From positions 1 to 6,026 of the forward strand of contig JAEYFY010000143.1 of NCBI GenBank assembly GCA_023454395.1: a DNA stretch of 6,026 bases. The letters are read 5' to 3'. The first letter of the stretch is position 1. Each line of letters starts with the position of its first letter. Of this stretch, positions 5,956 through 6,026 are shown piece after piece. The notes under the pieces are model-generated. The model worked only from the letters and a program-made list of their open reading frames with translations. It was not told where the DNA came from and did not search any database. Made by a program: the position numbers and the translations under genes. Source of the stretch: Pseudomonadota bacterium (lineage in GTDB: Bacteria; Pseudomonadota; Gammaproteobacteria; Enterobacterales; Enterobacteriaceae).

Positions 5956-6026
5956 ATGGCTAGTTTACTACCTACTACCTTTGTTTATGCCGAAAAAGCG
6001 GATGATTTAGCAAAGCTGATTGCGTT
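5956..6026 (+). CDS. etfA: Electron-transfer flavoprotein alpha subunit, N-terminal fragment
   Basis: Only the first 23 codons and two bases are present before the window ends. The translation begins MASLLPTTFVYAEKADDLAK. A strong AAGGAG ribosome binding site (5943-5948) overlaps the etfB stop and sits seven bases before ATG 5956. Alpha subunits (EtfA/FixB) nearly always follow beta in this order, and the V/F-x-x hydrophobic strand followed by a short helix (TTFVYAEKADDLAKLIA) fits the N-terminal flavodoxin-like fold. The FAD-binding C-terminal domain that would confirm the call is outside the window, so it rests mainly on position. Confidence 0.8.
   Translation, partial: MASLLPTTFVYAEKADDLAKLIA

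Overview
The window is one compact plus-strand operon segment with no non-coding stretch over 100 bases. It encodes a reductive 2-hydroxyacyl-CoA module: the tail of a dehydratase activator ATPase (1-108), the two iron-sulfur subunits of a (R)-2-hydroxyacyl-CoA dehydratase (105-1346 and 1346-2479), a GntP-type permease (2560-3879), a short-chain-type acyl-CoA dehydrogenase (3975-5114), the beta subunit of its electron-transfer flavoprotein (5168-5944), and the first 23 codons of the alpha subunit (5956 to the window edge).

The genes fit one pathway. The activator uses ATP to push one electron onto the dehydratase. The dehydratase removes water from a 2-hydroxyacyl-CoA through a ketyl radical, giving a 2-enoyl-CoA. 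The acyl-CoA dehydrogenase with its ETF then reduces this to the saturated acyl-CoA. This is the chemistry of the clostridial 2-hydroxyisocaproate (Had), phenyllactate (Fld) and lactate/acrylate (Lcd/Acr) pathways. The gene order activator, alpha, beta, [permease], acyl-CoA dehydrogenase, etfB, etfA is that of the Clostridioides difficile had locus apart from the permease. The CoA-transferase and 2-hydroxyacid dehydrogenase that would complete the pathway are not in the window and may lie just upstream.

The host is probably a facultatively anaerobic gammaproteobacterium of the Enterobacterales, with Proteus/Providencia-like bacteria as candidates. This rests on a GC content judged by eye to be in the low 40s percent, clear purine-rich ribosome binding sites, and an ETF beta subunit that resembles E. 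coli FixA and YdiQ more than clostridial EtfB. The host assignment is an inference.

The activator, alpha and beta genes overlap (ATGA and TAATG junctions) and look translationally coupled. The permease sits in an 80-base and a 95-base gap on either side, each holding a perfect inverted repeat able to form an RNA hairpin. This suggests that the permease is an inserted or separately tuned unit. No RNA gene, mobile element, CRISPR array or convincing promoter was found; transcription probably starts upstream of the window.
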